From Myxococcota bacterium (GTDB lineage Bacteria > Myxococcota > B64-G9), in the NCBI GenBank assembly GCA_022710975.1, contig JAKLGA010000001.1, forward strand, positions 372,001 through 436,000: DNA of 64,000 nt, given 5' to 3'. Position 1 is the first letter of the stretch, and each line of letters starts with the position of its first letter. The translations under genes were made by a program, and so were the position numbers. Positions 1 to 8,128 of the stretch are shown piece after piece. Below the pieces are notes generated by a model. The model was not told the DNA's origin, made no database searches, and worked only from the letters and a program-made list of their open reading frames with translations.

Positions 1-2034
1 CAGCCCGTGGATCTCGAAGCGCAGCGAGGTGAAGTAGGCGTAGAGCAGGTTCCCGTTGGGGGTCAGCCACGGGGTGTAGGCGCCGCCCAGCACGTTGGTG
101 AGCTGCTTGACCTCGCGCTTGGCCAGGTCGAGCTGGTAGATGTTGAACACGCCGCTGCGGTCCGAGCTGTAGATGACGGACTTGCCGTCCGGGGCGAACT
201 TGCCGTCGCGGTCCTCGGCCCGGTCCCAGGTCAGCGGCTCGAGCCCGCTGCCGTCGGCGTTGATCCACCACACGTCCTGCTGGTTGTTGCGGAACATGTC
301 GAGCACGATCTTCTGGCTGTCCGGGCTCCAGGAGGGCTGCCCGAGCAGCGTGCCGTCGTGCTTCTTGATGAGCCAGGTGATGCAGTTCTCGCGCGGCTCG
401 CCGTCGATCTCGCACTTGCCTTCCTTGGTCACCTCGCGGGCGTTGGCCGGCATGACGCCCAGCCAGTTCTGGCCGTCGAAGAAGTGGATGAAGGCGATGC
501 GGGTGCCGTCCGGGGAGTAGGCCGCCAGCTCCACCCGCAGCTTCTTGGTCAGCCGGGTGACGTCCTCGGTCTCGATGTCGTACTCGTACAGATCCAGGCG
601 CTGGTAGCCGTCCAGCTCGATGCAGGGCAGGTAGGCGCTGCCGCAGAAGCCCGGGTAGAGCACCTTCTTCGAGTCCGGGCTGAAGTCGAAGCTGCCCTCG
701 TAGGACGGCTCGGAGCCCGGCAGCACCTTGGTGTCCTCGCCCAGCTTCTCGTTGACCTTCTTGCCCAGGTAGCGGCCGGCGAACACCGGCCAGTCCTCGA
801 CCGCCAGGGGGTAGAGGGTGATGCCCATCTCGCTGGCGAAGGCGGTGTACTTGCCGTCCGGCGAGGAGCGCGGCCACAGGTTGAAGCCCGGGCGGGGGCC
901 GAACTTGGCCCGGCGCTGGCGCCGATCGAGCCAGGCGGTCTTGGGCTTCTCCTTCTTGCGGGCCTCCTCGAGCTCCTTCTTCTCCTCCTCGTCCGCGGGG
1001 ACGGGGTCCTCCTGGTAGCGGCGGCCCATCTCCACCTTGACCCGGCCGTCCGCGGCCCGCTCGACGACGTCGAGCTCCTCCTCGCGGGAGGTGGTGAAGA
1101 GCTTCCGCCCTACGTGCTCGGCCTTCAGGATGGGCTCGATCTGGCGGTTGTAGCGGTCCTTCATCCACTTGATGTAGCCGTCGAACAGCGCCTTGCCGTC
1201 CACCCCGAGCACGTCCTCGAGGTTCTTGTCCCAGTTGGTGTAGCCGTTGCGGGAGTTGTTCAGCGCGAGCTGGGCGTACTTCTCGGCGCCGAAGTTCTCC
1301 TGGACGTACAGGCCCATGGAGTAGCCCTGCTGGTAGCCCTTCTCGCCGTCGAAGCGGCTGGAGAAGTAGGCGTTCGACATCTCGTCGTAGGTGAGGAAGG
1401 TCTCCTCCAGCACGGCCATGCGCAGGTGCATGTCGCGCGAGGTGGTCCACCAGTTGAAGCCGGTCATGTGGTCGCTGTACTCGGCGATGCCCTCGATCCA
1501 CCAGAAGGGCAGGGTGAAACCGATGGTGAAGGCGATGCCGTAATCGGCGTTGCGGACGCCGTCCTCGATCAGGCCCGAGCCGATCAGCAGCGTGGGCACG
1601 GCCTTCCAGTCGTTGGCCTTGAGCGACACCATGTGGCCGAACTCGTGGGCGAAGCAGTCCGGGATCCAGTCCTGGCGGCCACGCAGGATGTAGTACAGCG
1701 GCTTGGCCCAGATGGCGATCTTGTCGATCAGGAAGGCTGCGTAGCCGTTGGAGTAGTCCTCCTGGTCGCGGATCATGATGCCGAGCTTTTCCTTCAGCGG
1801 GAAGTCGAACAGCGCGGTCACCTTGGGGTAGGACGCCTCGGCGTACTTGGCAGTCATCCGCGCGGTCCACTCCACCTCGGGGTAGTAGTAGATGCGGAAG
1901 TGCTCGGTCTCGAGCGTCAGCCAGTCCACGTCCGGGTAGGTGGAGTAGCTCTGGCCCGTGGCCAGCGAGGGGGTGAGCAGGGCGCCGACCAGCGCGAGCG
2001 CGACCAGGGTCTGGCGGAGCGTGATGGTTCTCAT
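1..2034 (-). CDS. Exported zinc metallopeptidase with TolB-like beta-propeller (C-terminus off the left edge)
   Basis: Only the first 678 codons are present; no stop occurs before the window edge. Residues 1-27 form a Sec signal peptide. HEFGH at 130-134 is an HExxH zinc site, and WIEGIAEY at about 179-186 supplies a plausible glutamate third ligand, as in peptidase MA-like gluzincins. The second half has at least five propeller-type repeats (SPDGKY, SPDSKK, SPDGTR, SPDSQK, APDGKS), the TolB/WD40-like pattern. GGAGG lies six bases before the ATG. It follows the barrel gene 2059-3189 by 24 bases on the same strand, so the two are probably one operon. The protein should act in the periplasm or at the surface; its substrate cannot be inferred. 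Confidence 0.82.
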   Translation of the reverse strand, partial: MRTITLRQTLVALALVGALLTPSLATGQSYSTYPDVDWLTLETEHFRIYYYPEVEWTARMTAKYAEASYPKVTALFDFPLKEKLGIMIRDQEDYSNGYAAFLIDKIAIWAKPLYYILRGRQDWIPDCFAHEFGHMVSLKANDWKAVPTLLIGSGLIEDGVRNADYGIAFTIGFTLPFWWIEGIAEYSDHMTGFNWWTTSRDMHLRMAVLEETFLTYDEMSNAYFSSRFDGEKGYQQGYSMGLYVQENFGAEKYAQLALNNSRNGYTNWDKNLEDVLGVDGKALFDGYIKWMKDRYNRQIEPILKAEHVGRKLFTTSREEELDVVERAADGRVKVEMGRRYQEDPVPADEEEKKELEEARKKEKPKTAWLDRRQRRAKFGPRPGFNLWPRSSPDGKYTAFASEMGITLYPLAVEDWPVFAGRYLGKKVNEKLGEDTKVLPGSEPSYEGSFDFSPDSKKVLYPGFCGSAYLPCIELDGYQRLDLYEYDIETEDVTRLTKKLRVELAAYSPDGTRIAFIHFFDGQNWLGVMPANAREVTKEGKCEIDGEPRENCITWLIKKHDGTLLGQPSWSPDSQKIVLDMFRNNQQDVWWINADGSGLEPLTWDRAEDRDGKFAPDGKSVIYSSDRSGVFNIYQLDLAKREVKQLTNVLGGAYTPWLTPNGNLLYAYFTSLRFEIHGL

Positions 2035-2058
2035 GGGGTTCCTCCGACCTCGCCGCGG

Positions 2059-3189
2059 TTACCAGCGCGCCAGGAGGCTGGCGCCGACCTCGCCCACCAC
2101 GAAACCGCCGAGCAGCTCGGTTCCCAGGGTCTGCATGGGCATGAAGTTCTCGATGGTGGCGTTGTCGCGGTTCTTGTCCACCAGGTAGATGCTGTTCTTG
2201 CCCATGAGGTGCAGCTTGGCGAACAGGGTGACGTCCAGCCAGTCGACCGGCCGGACGATGATGGTCGGCGTCAGCGAGAACATGTAGCCGGCGCTCGAGG
2301 TGGGCTGCATCTGCGGGTCCAGGGTGTCCCAGGTCTTGTACTCGCCGGTGTTGAACACCATGCGCACCTCCTCGATGCTCGTGCCGTCGGGGCCGGTGAA
2401 GCGCACGGTCTCCTTGCGGATGTCGGGGACCGCCAGCGAGCTCTCGAAGCGGTAGGTGAAGCGGGCCGCCAGGTTGACCATCAGGTACTCGAAGCCGCCC
2501 ATCACGCCCAGCTCGGCGTGCAGCTCGTCCCCCAGATCGATGCTGCCGTTGGTCATCGAGGTGTAGCCGTCCAGGATGTACTGCACGGTGCCGGGGAAGC
2601 GCAGGTTGTAGCCGACGCTCCAGTTCAGCGCGATGTAGTCCCAGAGCTGCGCGCGGCCCACGAAGGCCAGCTCCGCGTCCGTGGTGCCGGTGCCGGTGAT
2701 GTTCAGGTTCTGGGTGCCGACGCCCTCGCGCCCGGTGGGCAGCTTCCAGCGCACCTGCGCGCCCATCGACAGGGTGGGATCGTCCGCCCGGTAGAACTGG
2801 TAGATGACGCCGAGCTCGCAGTCGCCCACCTCGCCCTCGGTCGCGCGCGGGCGGGTGGCGTTGGTCTGCTCGCTCCAGACCACCGGAATGTTCCCCCACA
2901 GGGTCCAGTTCTCGGTGAAGCCGAAGCGCATGTTGATGTCCCACGTCCACACGTCGAACTCGTAGGGCGCGGGCTGCAGGTTGCCGTTCGAGTTGAAGTA
3001 CACGTCGCTGCGCAGGTAGCGGAAGCCGCTCTTGATCTCGAGCACCGCGCGGCCGACGCTGACGCCCTTGGCCGTCTCGAGCACAGGCTCCGCTTGCTCG
3101 TGGGTGTGCTCCTCGAAGGCCGCGGCGAGCACGGGCAGAGGCGCCAGGGTGATGGATCCGAGCAGCCAGAATCTCAGCAGCGTTCGCAT
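2059..3189 (-). CDS. Predicted outer-membrane beta-barrel protein
   Basis: 376 residues. A signal peptide (MRTLLRFWLLGS... cleaved near VLAAA) is followed by many alternating polar/aromatic strands such as FRYLRSDVYF, WTLWGNIPVVW and LTPTIIVRPV, and the chain ends in an aromatic residue (LLARW). This is the look of a transporter-type or MetA-pathway-like outer-membrane barrel, but no catalytic motif is visible and the exact family is uncertain. A His/Glu-rich stretch (EEHTHEQ) sits just after the signal peptide and could touch a metal; this is conjecture. It is the promoter-proximal gene of a two-gene operon with the downstream zinc peptidase. Confidence 0.7.
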   Translation of the reverse strand: MRTLLRFWLLGSITLAPLPVLAAAFEEHTHEQAEPVLETAKGVSVGRAVLEIKSGFRYLRSDVYFNSNGNLQPAPYEFDVWTWDINMRFGFTENWTLWGNIPVVWSEQTNATRPRATEGEVGDCELGVIYQFYRADDPTLSMGAQVRWKLPTGREGVGTQNLNITGTGTTDAELAFVGRAQLWDYIALNWSVGYNLRFPGTVQYILDGYTSMTNGSIDLGDELHAELGVMGGFEYLMVNLAARFTYRFESSLAVPDIRKETVRFTGPDGTSIEEVRMVFNTGEYKTWDTLDPQMQPTSSAGYMFSLTPTIIVRPVDWLDVTLFAKLHLMGKNSIYLVDKNRDNATIENFMPMQTLGTELLGGFVVGEVGASLLARW

Positions 3190-3358
3190 CGTTCACCTTC
3201 CGGGGGAGGGGTCAACCCCTTTGTTGCCCCTGGAAAAAATCAGATTACCCACCCCCTGTCAAGCATCCCTTCGCCCCCTCCCCGTCGGGACCGGAAGCTC
3301 CCCTCCTGGAGTAGATTTTCGGTGTCGAAGGGCGCCCGCTGGGCTATCATGGGCCGCC
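3190..3358. promoter_or_regulatory. Divergent intergenic region with a small inverted repeat
   Basis: This 169 bp gap separates two divergent genes. A 6-2-6 inverted repeat, AGGGGT-CA-ACCCCT, lies at 3207-3220, just upstream of the barrel gene start. On the plus strand TGTCGA (3323-3328) and TATCAT (3345-3350) are 16 bp apart and would start transcription close to the permease ATG at 3359. The boxes are weak matches, so the promoter is inferred. Confidence 0.3.
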
Positions 3359-4126
3359 ATGGCGACCGCCAAGCCGACCCTCGCGCCGCTGTCCGCCCCC
3401 GTCCGCCAGGTGGGGGAGTTCGTCTTCTTCCTCGGCGAGGTCCTCTGGGCCGGGGTCCGGCCTCCCTTCCGGCCCGGGCTGATCCTGCAGCAGATGGACT
3501 TCATCGGGGTCGGCTCGCTGTTCATCATCCTGCTGACCGGCACCTTCACCGGGGCGGTCTTCACCCTGCAGACCGTCTACGCCTTCTCGCTGTTCAGCAT
3601 GGAGAGCATGGTCGGCGCCACGGTGGCGCTGGCGCTCTCCCGCGAGCTGAGCCCCGTGCTGGCCGCGCTGATGATCTGCGGCCGGGCCGGCTCGGCCATG
3701 GCCACCGAGCTCGGCACGATGCGGGTGACCGAGCAGGTGGACGCCCTCAAGTCCATGGCGGTCAACCCCATCCAGTACCTGGTGGTGCCGCGTGTGCTGG
3801 CCGCGCTGGTCATGTTCCCGGTGATGACCATGATCTTCAACATGGTGGGCGTGCTGGGCTCCTACACCGTGGCCGTGGAGATGTACGGCATCGATCCGGG
3901 CGCCTTCATCGCGAAGATCCGCCTCATGGTCCTGCCCCACGACGTCCTGTCGGGGCTGGTGAAGGCCGGCCTCTTCGGGGCCCTGGTCACCCTGGTCGCC
4001 TGCCACCGGGGCTACAACGCCGAGGGCGGGGCCCGGGGCGTGGGCGCCGCCACCACCCGCTCGGTGGTGATCGGCTCGGTCGGCATCATGGTGCTGGACT
4101 ACTTCCTGACGCTGGCGATGTACTGA
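3359..4126 (+). CDS. mlaE: MlaE-family ABC transporter permease
   Basis: 255 residues with about five membrane segments, in the family of MlaE permeases that move phospholipids between the outer and inner membranes. Recognisable features are the conserved stretch ALSRELSPVLAALMICGRAG followed by GTMRVTEQVDALKSMAVNP and a final hydrophobic helix ending LTLAMY. The ATG at 3359 was chosen because the homology begins near its N-terminus; the frame is open further upstream, back to 3032, but that part overlaps the divergent gene. There is no clear Shine-Dalgarno sequence and a TATCAT element ends nine bases upstream, so the transcript may be leaderless. The usual partners (MlaF ATPase, MlaD, MlaB, MlaC) are not beside it, so it must pair with subunits encoded elsewhere or have a different role. 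Confidence 0.85.
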   Translation: MATAKPTLAPLSAPVRQVGEFVFFLGEVLWAGVRPPFRPGLILQQMDFIGVGSLFIILLTGTFTGAVFTLQTVYAFSLFSMESMVGATVALALSRELSPVLAALMICGRAGSAMATELGTMRVTEQVDALKSMAVNPIQYLVVPRVLAALVMFPVMTMIFNMVGVLGSYTVAVEMYGIDPGAFIAKIRLMVLPHDVLSGLVKAGLFGALVTLVACHRGYNAEGGARGVGAATTRSVVIGSVGIMVLDYFLTLAMY

Positions 4127-4145
4127 ACCGCCCCGGGGGAGGACG

Positions 4146-5243
4146 GTGATCGCGCCCAGCCAGACCGCAGCGGAGCCGGCCCCCGGCCAGCCCGTCGACG
4201 CCCTGGTGCTGGCCGGCGGCGGGGAGGCGCAGCCCTTCCGGGTGGGCGGGCAGGCGATCCCCAAGCCCTACCTCGAGCTGGGCGGCGAGCCGCTGGTCCG
4301 GCGGGCCGTCCGGGCCGCGCTCGGGGCCCGCGGGGTGGGCCAGGTCTTCGTGGTGGGGGAGCCGGCGGCGCTCGGCCGGGCGCTCGCGCCGCTGGAGCCG
4401 GCCCCGCCCGGCCGCCTGCACCTGGTGCCGCAGGCCAGCGACCTGCTGGGCTCGTGCCTGCGGGTCTTCTTCGGACACCTGTTGCCGACGCGCGGCGTGC
4501 CCGCCCCGGGCGGCGAGGGCCTCGAGCCGGCCGCCATCGACCGCCTGAGCGCGGAGCACCCCGAGCTGCGCCGGACGCCCATCCTGGTGTTGACCTCCGA
4601 CCTGCCCTTCGTGACGGCCGAGGACGTGGAGGCCTTCCTGGCCGCCGTCCCCGCGGAGGGCGCGATGGTGGTGGGCATGTGCGATCACCGGCAGCTGGCG
4701 GAGCTGCTGGCCGACGTGCCCGGCGCGGGGCTGGACCGGTGGAAGCTCGGCGGCCTCCCGCTGTGGCCCTGGAGCGTGCGTCCCAACAACCTGTGGCTGT
4801 TCCGTCCGCTGCTGGCCCAGGCGGCCCTGTACACGCTGGTGGGCGAGGTGTACGCCCACCGCTGGCTGCTCGGGCGGGACGGCCGCATCCTGTGGCGCAA
4901 CTGGTGGGCCATCGTGCGCGCCTTCCTGATCCACGGCCGGCGCACCCGCAGCCCGGGGCGCTACCTGCGCGGGGTGCTGAACTTCGTGCCGGCCGTGCTG
5001 GCCATGGCCGCGGCCCGCGCCCTCGGCCGGGTGGCGCGCCCCCTGGCCTGGCCGTTCCGGCGCCTGCTGCCCCAGCGCGACGTGGAGGCCATCGGCAGCT
5101 GGCTGCTCGACGCCCCCGCCCGCATGCTGGTGGGACCTTCCCCGGGCCCCGCGCTCGACGTGGACGTGGAGGAGAGCTTCGCCTGGCTGGCCGCGGACGG
5201 GCAGGCCGCCTACCGGCGGCTGAGCGAGCGCCTGCGGCGGTAG
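4146..5243 (+). CDS. NTP-transferase domain protein (sugar-nucleotidyltransferase-like)
   Basis: 365 residues from a GTG preceded by GAGG. The N-terminus has the nucleotidyltransferase signature VDALVLAGG followed by KPYLELGGEPLVRRAV, and TSDLPFV with its Asp at about residue 161 fits the metal-binding position. This places it with MobA/GlmU/IspD-like GT-A fold enzymes, but the nucleotide and acceptor cannot be read from sequence. The C-terminal half is Trp/Arg-rich with a short hydrophobic stretch (FVPAVLAMAAA) and may lie on the membrane. It starts 19 bases after the MlaE-like gene, so co-transcription is likely. Its last 34 bases overlap the 3' end of the convergent TIG-repeat gene. Confidence 0.7.
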   Translation: MIAPSQTAAEPAPGQPVDALVLAGGGEAQPFRVGGQAIPKPYLELGGEPLVRRAVRAALGARGVGQVFVVGEPAALGRALAPLEPAPPGRLHLVPQASDLLGSCLRVFFGHLLPTRGVPAPGGEGLEPAAIDRLSAEHPELRRTPILVLTSDLPFVTAEDVEAFLAAVPAEGAMVVGMCDHRQLAELLADVPGAGLDRWKLGGLPLWPWSVRPNNLWLFRPLLAQAALYTLVGEVYAHRWLLGRDGRILWRNWWAIVRAFLIHGRRTRSPGRYLRGVLNFVPAVLAMAAARALGRVARPLAWPFRRLLPQRDVEAIGSWLLDAPARMLVGPSPGPALDVDVEESFAWLAADGQAAYRRLSERLRR

Positions 5244-7099
5244 GCCAGGAGCAGGACCGACCAGAGCCCGGCGCCGGCCGGGCCGCCGGCCGAGGCGCAG
5301 CCGCCGTCGTCCTGGGGGGTGGCGCGGGTGACGCTGAGCGCGCCCTCGCCCACGGCGGTGATGCCGCCCGCGGTCACGCGGACGTCGCGCGGACCGATCG
5401 GGGCGGTCTCGGCCACGTCGAGCACGACGCTCACCCGATCGGGCGCCTCGGGATCGAAGCTGACCGCGCCGACGGTGATGCCCTCGCCCGAGAGGCTCAC
5501 CTGGGCCGAGGCGTCGAGGGGCAGGTCGACGCACTCCACGTGCACCGTCATGTTCAGGGTGCCCGCGGGAATGGCGCTGGGAATCACCCGGCGCACGGCG
5601 GGGTGGTGGACGTCCAGCACGTCTACGCCCAGCGCCACGTCCGGGCCGGTGACCGCCCTGAGGGCGCGCAGCGTGCCCTCGGCCTCGGCCGCCACGCGCA
5701 GGCTGGCGGTCAGCTGGCTGTCGCTGGTCACGCTGATCGAGAGCACCTCGATCCCCTCGGGCGGCTCGAACCGCAGGCTGGTCTGCCCCGCGGCGAAGGC
5801 CGCGTCGACGCCGGTGACGATCACCTCGACGTCGGCGCCGGCCTCGACCAGGGCCGGGGCCACCGACTGGATCGTGCCCGCGGCGCTCACGGTGAAGGCG
5901 TCCGGCAGGCTGACCGACTCGCAGGGGACCACAGGGGCCGCCCAGGTGCAGCGGCCCGTGTTCACCGCGACGGTCCAGCCCCGCACGCCCTCGGCCGCGT
6001 CGTCGGCCAGCACCAGGCTGCCCGACAGGTGGGTGGCATCCGTGGCCATCAACCCCACCATGGCGTCGCCGGTGCCGGTCAGCCCCGCGACGACCTCGCC
6101 GCCGTCGAAGTGGGTGTGCTCGCCCAGGAACTCGATGGCCAGGCCCGGGTGGCCGCGGTCGGCGCGCGCGGGCGTGACCTGGAGCAGGGCGGTGGTCGCG
6201 CCCTGGGTGACGCCGAAGGCGTCGGTGAAGGTGCGCTGTGCGCCGGCCACGCCGAGCACGACGTCCACCAGGCCGACCACGGCGTCGGCCGAGATGCTCA
6301 CCTGGCTCAGGCCGAGCGTGTTCGCATCCGTGGCCGCGAAGCCGCCCACCTGGATGTCGGGCCCGAGGCTCACCGAGGTCACCGTGGTCATGTCCAGCCC
6401 ACCGCCGCTCAGGCTGACCGCCGCCAGGAGCGCGCCCTGGGCCCCGGTCTCCGGGCTGACCAGCAGCGGGGCCCGCTCGACGCGGAACAGCCCGTCGCCC
6501 GTGGCGATCTCGTCGTCCGTGCTGACGGTCGCGTCGCGCGGGCCCTCGGCCGCCGCCGGATCGATCTCCAGCACGGCCTGCAGCACGGTCTCGGACACGG
6601 CGCTGCGGCTGGTGACCTGGATGCCGCCGCCCGAGAAGGACAGCACGGAGCTCGCGCCGAAGTGGGTGCCCTCGCCCAGGACCTCGACCGTGACCTGGGT
6701 CCCCGAGGCGCCGTGGTCCGGGGTGACCGAGAGCAGGCTGGCGCTGGCGCCGCCGGTCACCTCGAAGGCGTCCTCGCCCACGCAGGCGGTGACGCCGCCC
6801 GTGGTCAGCACGCTGACCCGCTGCAGGCCCGGCGTGGCGTCGGCCGGGATGGTGAGCGCCACCGCGATGACGTTGTGCTCGATCGGGGTGATCTCGCCGT
6901 GGGAGATGGTGGCGGCCGGGAAGAAGCCCACCTGCGAGTTGGTGCCGAACACGCAGTCCGGCCCGCCGGTGATGGTCACCGTCAGCTGCGTGCCCGCCTC
7001 TCCCGAGGCCGGCACCACCGAGACGATGCCCATCTGGGCTCGGGCCGCCCCGGGCAGCGCGAGCAGGAGCAGCATGCCGAGCAAGTGCGCGCGTCGCAT
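5210..7099 (-). CDS. TIG/IPT-repeat surface protein with MYXO-CTERM-like sorting tail
   Basis: 629 residues from the ATG at 7099, which has a strong GGAGGTGG before it; the frame is open upstream but a signal peptide begins exactly here (MRRAHLLGMLLLLALPG, cleaved near ARA). The body holds about six repeats beginning VxPxxGxxG (VVPASGEAG, VTPDHGASG, VSPETGAQG, VTPARADRG, VAPALVEAG, VIPSAIPAG), which resemble IPT/TIG immunoglobulin-like domains. The C-terminus is a Gly/Cys motif (GGCASAGGPAG), a hydrophobic segment and an Arg cluster, the layout of the MYXO-CTERM signal that is processed and anchored to the outer surface in myxobacteria. No sorting protease is in the window. Likely role: an adhesin or structural surface protein. 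Confidence 0.78.
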   Translation of the reverse strand: MRRAHLLGMLLLLALPGAARAQMGIVSVVPASGEAGTQLTVTITGGPDCVFGTNSQVGFFPAATISHGEITPIEHNVIAVALTIPADATPGLQRVSVLTTGGVTACVGEDAFEVTGGASASLLSVTPDHGASGTQVTVEVLGEGTHFGASSVLSFSGGGIQVTSRSAVSETVLQAVLEIDPAAAEGPRDATVSTDDEIATGDGLFRVERAPLLVSPETGAQGALLAAVSLSGGGLDMTTVTSVSLGPDIQVGGFAATDANTLGLSQVSISADAVVGLVDVVLGVAGAQRTFTDAFGVTQGATTALLQVTPARADRGHPGLAIEFLGEHTHFDGGEVVAGLTGTGDAMVGLMATDATHLSGSLVLADDAAEGVRGWTVAVNTGRCTWAAPVVPCESVSLPDAFTVSAAGTIQSVAPALVEAGADVEVIVTGVDAAFAAGQTSLRFEPPEGIEVLSISVTSDSQLTASLRVAAEAEGTLRALRAVTGPDVALGVDVLDVHHPAVRRVIPSAIPAGTLNMTVHVECVDLPLDASAQVSLSGEGITVGAVSFDPEAPDRVSVVLDVAETAPIGPRDVRVTAGGITAVGEGALSVTRATPQDDGGCASAGGPAGAGLWSVLLLAYRRRRSLSRR

Positions 7100-7190
7100 G
7101 GTCCACCTCCGGGCGGGGTGCGCCGATGGAGCCGAGGTTAGCACGCCCCGCGCGGGCTGGCTACCCGGCGACGCGCGCCGCCGGGTCGGG

Positions 7191-7220
7191 TTGACCCGGC
7201 CCGCGGACACACGCTATGGT
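7191..7220 (+). promoter_or_regulatory. Promoter of the ECF sigma operon
   Basis: TTGACC (7191-7196), an 18 bp spacer and TATGGT (7215-7220) match housekeeping -35/-10 boxes. The ATG inside the -10 at 7216 therefore cannot be the start codon, which supports initiation at 7249. Confidence 0.55.
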
Positions 7221-7248
7221 GGCTTGCCCACGCGAGAAGGGATCGGAC

Positions 7249-7872
7249 ATGCCAGAGGACAAGCCCGTCGAGAGCAACCCCGCGACCTGGGTGGCGGACC
7301 ACGGGGATGCGCTGTTCCGCTTCGCGCTGCTGCGCCTGCGGGACGCCGCCCTGGCCGAGGAGGCGGTGCAGGACACCTTCCTGGCGGCCCTCAGGGCGCG
7401 CGAGCGGTTCTCCGGCCTGTCCACGGAGCGCACCTGGCTGGTGGGCATCCTCAAGCACAAGATCGTGGATCTGATCCGCAAGCAGAGCCGGGAGAAGCCG
7501 CCCGCGGACCCCGAGGCCCTCGAGCGCATCGGGGAGCAGAGCTTCGACGGGGAGGGGCGCTGGAAGAACGGCCAGCCCGACTGGCAGGTGGACCCCTCCA
7601 TGGCGCAGGAGCGCAGCGAGTTCCGCGAGGTCCTGACCGAGTGCCTGGAGGAGCTCCCCCCGCGCCAGGGCGAGGCGTTCGCCATGCGCGAGCTGGATGA
7701 CCTGACCAGCGAAGAGATTTGTAAGGCCATGGGAATCACCGAGACGAACCTCTGGGTCATGTTGCACCGCGCCAGGTTGCGCCTGCGCGGCTGCATCCAG
7801 GCCAACTGGAGCGAGGGCGGGGCCGAGGGCGGCGCCGGCTCCGGTGGCGAGGGCCCAGAGGACGCCGGATGA
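7249..7872 (+). CDS. ECF-type RNA polymerase sigma factor
   Basis: 207 residues. Region sigma-2 is visible at about residues 18-60 (DALFRFALLRLRD, AEEAVQDTFLAALR), with the core-binding DTFLAAL stretch, and region sigma-4 at about 125-185 (LPPRQGEAFAMRE, TSEEICKAMGITETNL, LHRARLRLR) with its helix-turn-helix. The linker is long and Gly/Trp-containing. The start at 7249 lies 28 bases after a good -10 box. The stop overlaps the start of the zinc-binding gene 7869-8123 (ATGA), so the two are translationally coupled, the standard sigma/anti-sigma arrangement. The promoter is housekeeping-like rather than an obvious ECF autoregulatory one. The target genes and inducing stress are unknown. Confidence 0.9.
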   Translation: MPEDKPVESNPATWVADHGDALFRFALLRLRDAALAEEAVQDTFLAALRARERFSGLSTERTWLVGILKHKIVDLIRKQSREKPPADPEALERIGEQSFDGEGRWKNGQPDWQVDPSMAQERSEFREVLTECLEELPPRQGEAFAMRELDDLTSEEICKAMGITETNLWVMLHRARLRLRGCIQANWSEGGAEGGAGSGGEGPEDAG

Positions 7873-8123
7873 TCACCTGCCTGCAGGCGAGCGCGCTCAT
7901 CTCCAGATCGTTCGACGTCCAGCTCGGCGGCGAGGAGTCCCGCCTGGTCGAGCAGCACACACGGGCTTGCCCGGCCTGCCTGCGGTACGCGCGCGAGCTC
8001 GAGCTCATCCGGCGTTGCTGCCGCGAGCTGGTCGAGGAGGCCCTCGGCGAGGGCGGCGCGCCGCTGCCCGAGGGGAGCCGGCGCCGGCTGCAGGCCCGGC
8101 TGGAGCTGGCCCTGCAGGGCTGA
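7869..8123 (+). CDS. Soluble zinc-finger anti-sigma factor
   Basis: 84 residues. It shows the anti-sigma zinc motif: Cys4, then His30, Cys34 and Cys37 in the H-x3-C-x2-C form (HTRACPAC). Proteins with this pattern (zf-HC2/ZAS) bind and hold the cognate ECF sigma factor in the cytoplasm. Unlike many relatives it is not followed by a membrane segment, so it probably senses an internal redox or metal signal rather than an envelope signal; this is inference. The ATG overlaps the sigma-factor stop codon (ATGA). Only five bases separate it from the end of the convergent gene 8129-9283. Confidence 0.85.
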   Translation: MITCLQASALISRSFDVQLGGEESRLVEQHTRACPACLRYARELELIRRCCRELVEEALGEGGAPLPEGSRRRLQARLELALQG

Positions 8124-8128
8124 GCGCC

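Noticed and set aside
7-4149. A 1380-codon open frame on the plus strand.
   Set aside because: It lies opposite the zinc peptidase and barrel genes; the translation is Val/Leu/Gly/His-rich low-complexity, the typical shadow of a GC-rich gene on the other strand.
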